Part shown: piece by piece, positions 25,631-26,402 of the stretch
Position numbering within the stretch: the stretch's first letter is position 1
Layout: each line of letters starts with the position of its first letter
Assembly (NCBI GenBank): GCA_964625775.1
Contig: CAZVEH010000031.1
Span: 1 to 26,402, forward strand
DNA length: 26,402 nucleotides
From: GCA-2786165 sp964625775
Lineage (GTDB): Bacteria > Pseudomonadota > Gammaproteobacteria > Legionellales > Legionellaceae
Reading direction: 5' to 3'
Translations under genes and position numbers: made by a program
The notes under the pieces: model-generated
The model's input: only the letters and a program-made list of their open reading frames with translations
Told to the model about the DNA's origin: nothing
The model's database searches: none

Positions 25631-26194
25631 ATGAAATTACTAGCGATCCTTCGTTTATGTCTTGTGCTTATTGTAAGCGGTTGTGCCAAATTACCTGAGC
25701 AACGTCTCGCGACAGGTGCTCAGCCTACCCATGACAAAGCAGCTTTTGCTGTGTCAGGGGCCATTGCGGCTAAAAATCAACACCAAGCATGGACCGCTAC
25801 TTTTTATTGGGTGCAGAATAATCCTAACGATTATCAAATTTCTATTTATGGATTAATTGGCAGTGCAGCCATGGACATCACAATGAAACATGGCGTTGTC
25901 ACCTATCATGAAGGTAAAAAGATCATCCAAGCACGCAACGCAGAGGATCTATTGGCCAAAGAAACAGGCATACGCATCCCAGTGAACCATTTATATTACT
26001 GGGTGAAAGGCAAACCCGCACCCGCTGCGATTGAACATATCGAACGTTCTGCGGATCAGGACATTTTAGTCTTGAAACAAGAAGGATTTACTCTAAATTA
26101 TAGCGATTATCGCCATCATTATCCTTATAAGATTCAACTGAACGGACATCAGCTGATGGTCAAGATTAAGGTCAAAGAATGGCAGGAGAAATAA
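25631..26194 (+). CDS. lolB: Outer-membrane lipoprotein receptor LolB
   Basis: LolB accepts lipoproteins from the periplasmic carrier LolA and inserts them into the outer membrane. The 187-residue precursor has a short basic N-terminus, a hydrophobic run and the lipobox VSGC, so the mature protein begins at C18. The next residue is alanine, not aspartate, so it is predicted to be sorted to the outer membrane. The mature part is beta-rich with family features AVSGAIAAK, YQISIYGLIGSAAM, LYYWVKG and a C-terminal LMVKIKVKEW. I start at 25631, where the signal peptide begins; the frame is open to a TTG at 25598. ispE, a frequent neighbour, is not within the 208 bp that remain. Confidence 0.93.
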   Translation: MKLLAILRLCLVLIVSGCAKLPEQRLATGAQPTHDKAAFAVSGAIAAKNQHQAWTATFYWVQNNPNDYQISIYGLIGSAAMDITMKHGVVTYHEGKKIIQARNAEDLLAKETGIRIPVNHLYYWVKGKPAPAAIEHIERSADQDILVLKQEGFTLNYSDYRHHYPYKIQLNGHQLMVKIKVKEWQEK

Positions 26195-26266
26195 TTCGCC
26201 AGTAGAAACGTCAGTTTGAACGCAGCATGTGTGACCGGCACATAACCTTTATTGCGTGAATTAAGG

Positions 26267-26315
26267 TAACTCCCCACGTCATCCCGAGCGCAGCGAGGGA
26301 TCTCCTGTCGTGTGG
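26267..26315 (-). repeat. 49-bp dispersed repeat, right copy
   Basis: This is the inverted copy of the repeat at 32-80, matching at 48 of 49 positions. It lies 73 bp past lolB. The two copies face opposite ways about 26.2 kb apart. The rest of 26195-26402 contains no gene or clear terminator that I can support. Confidence 0.8.
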
Positions 26316-26402
26316 TACACGTAAAATAAAAATAATGAAAAAAACATTTGAAAAAAGATGTGGTAATGATCAAATAGCTGCATGAAAGACTATGAACAAA
26401 TC

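Noticed and set aside
26195..26402. tRNA gene or ispE start after lolB
   Set aside because: No cloverleaf pattern or sustained reading frame is present; an ATG near 26334 runs only about 16 codons.

Overview
The window looks like chromosomal DNA of a gammaproteobacterium, probably from or near the Legionellales. FtsZ, FtsA, MurB, Ddl, ZipA, LolB and CarB all read as gammaproteobacterial. The Legionellales placement is an inference from three points: Ddl is 364 residues inside the dcw cluster, MurB is the short form, and two orphan genes resemble host-interaction proteins. I could not test the placement by search.

Layout. Positions 1-407 hold a 49-bp dispersed repeat and no convincing gene. 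A lone + strand gene (408-1694) encodes an unrecognised protein with HAD-phosphatase-like motifs. From 17456 down to 1990 is one long - strand run: murF, mraY, murD, ftsW, murC, murB, ddl, ftsQ, ftsA, ftsZ, carB, greA. Neighbouring genes mostly overlap or lie within 40 bp. The exceptions are ftsA-ftsZ (88 bp, with an inverted repeat) and ftsZ-carB (116 bp, with palindromes). This is a rearranged division and cell wall cluster. murG is absent between ftsW and murC, lpxC is absent after ftsZ, murE/ftsI/ftsL are absent before murF, and carB has no adjacent carA.

Upstream of murF, about 640 bp without genes contains a 124-bp MITE-like element (18-bp terminal inverted repeats, 5-bp direct repeat) and a separate nested palindrome of about 190 bp. 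An orphan gene for a protein with two predicted membrane helices follows (18096-18857, +).

The right third is envelope-centred: zipA (-, with a good terminator), a delta-9-type fatty acid desaturase (-), a divergent PlsC-type acyltransferase (+), an SH3/NlpC-P60 murein peptidase (-) divergent from an exported L,D-transpeptidase (+), coaD and an M50 site-2 protease (-), and the lipoprotein-sorting factor lolB (+). An inverted copy of the 49-bp repeat closes the window.

Functionally, the window covers peptidoglycan precursor synthesis (MurF, MurD, MurC, MurB, Ddl, MraY), septal synthesis and division (FtsW, FtsQ, FtsA, FtsZ, ZipA), wall remodelling (NlpC/P60, L,D-transpeptidase), lipid supply (desaturase, PlsC) and lipoprotein sorting (LolB). 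I see no tRNA, rRNA, CRISPR array, phage gene or intact transposase. The most unusual items are the two inverted-repeat elements before murF, the HAD-like orphan, the gene losses in the dcw cluster, and the divergent pair of wall enzymes.
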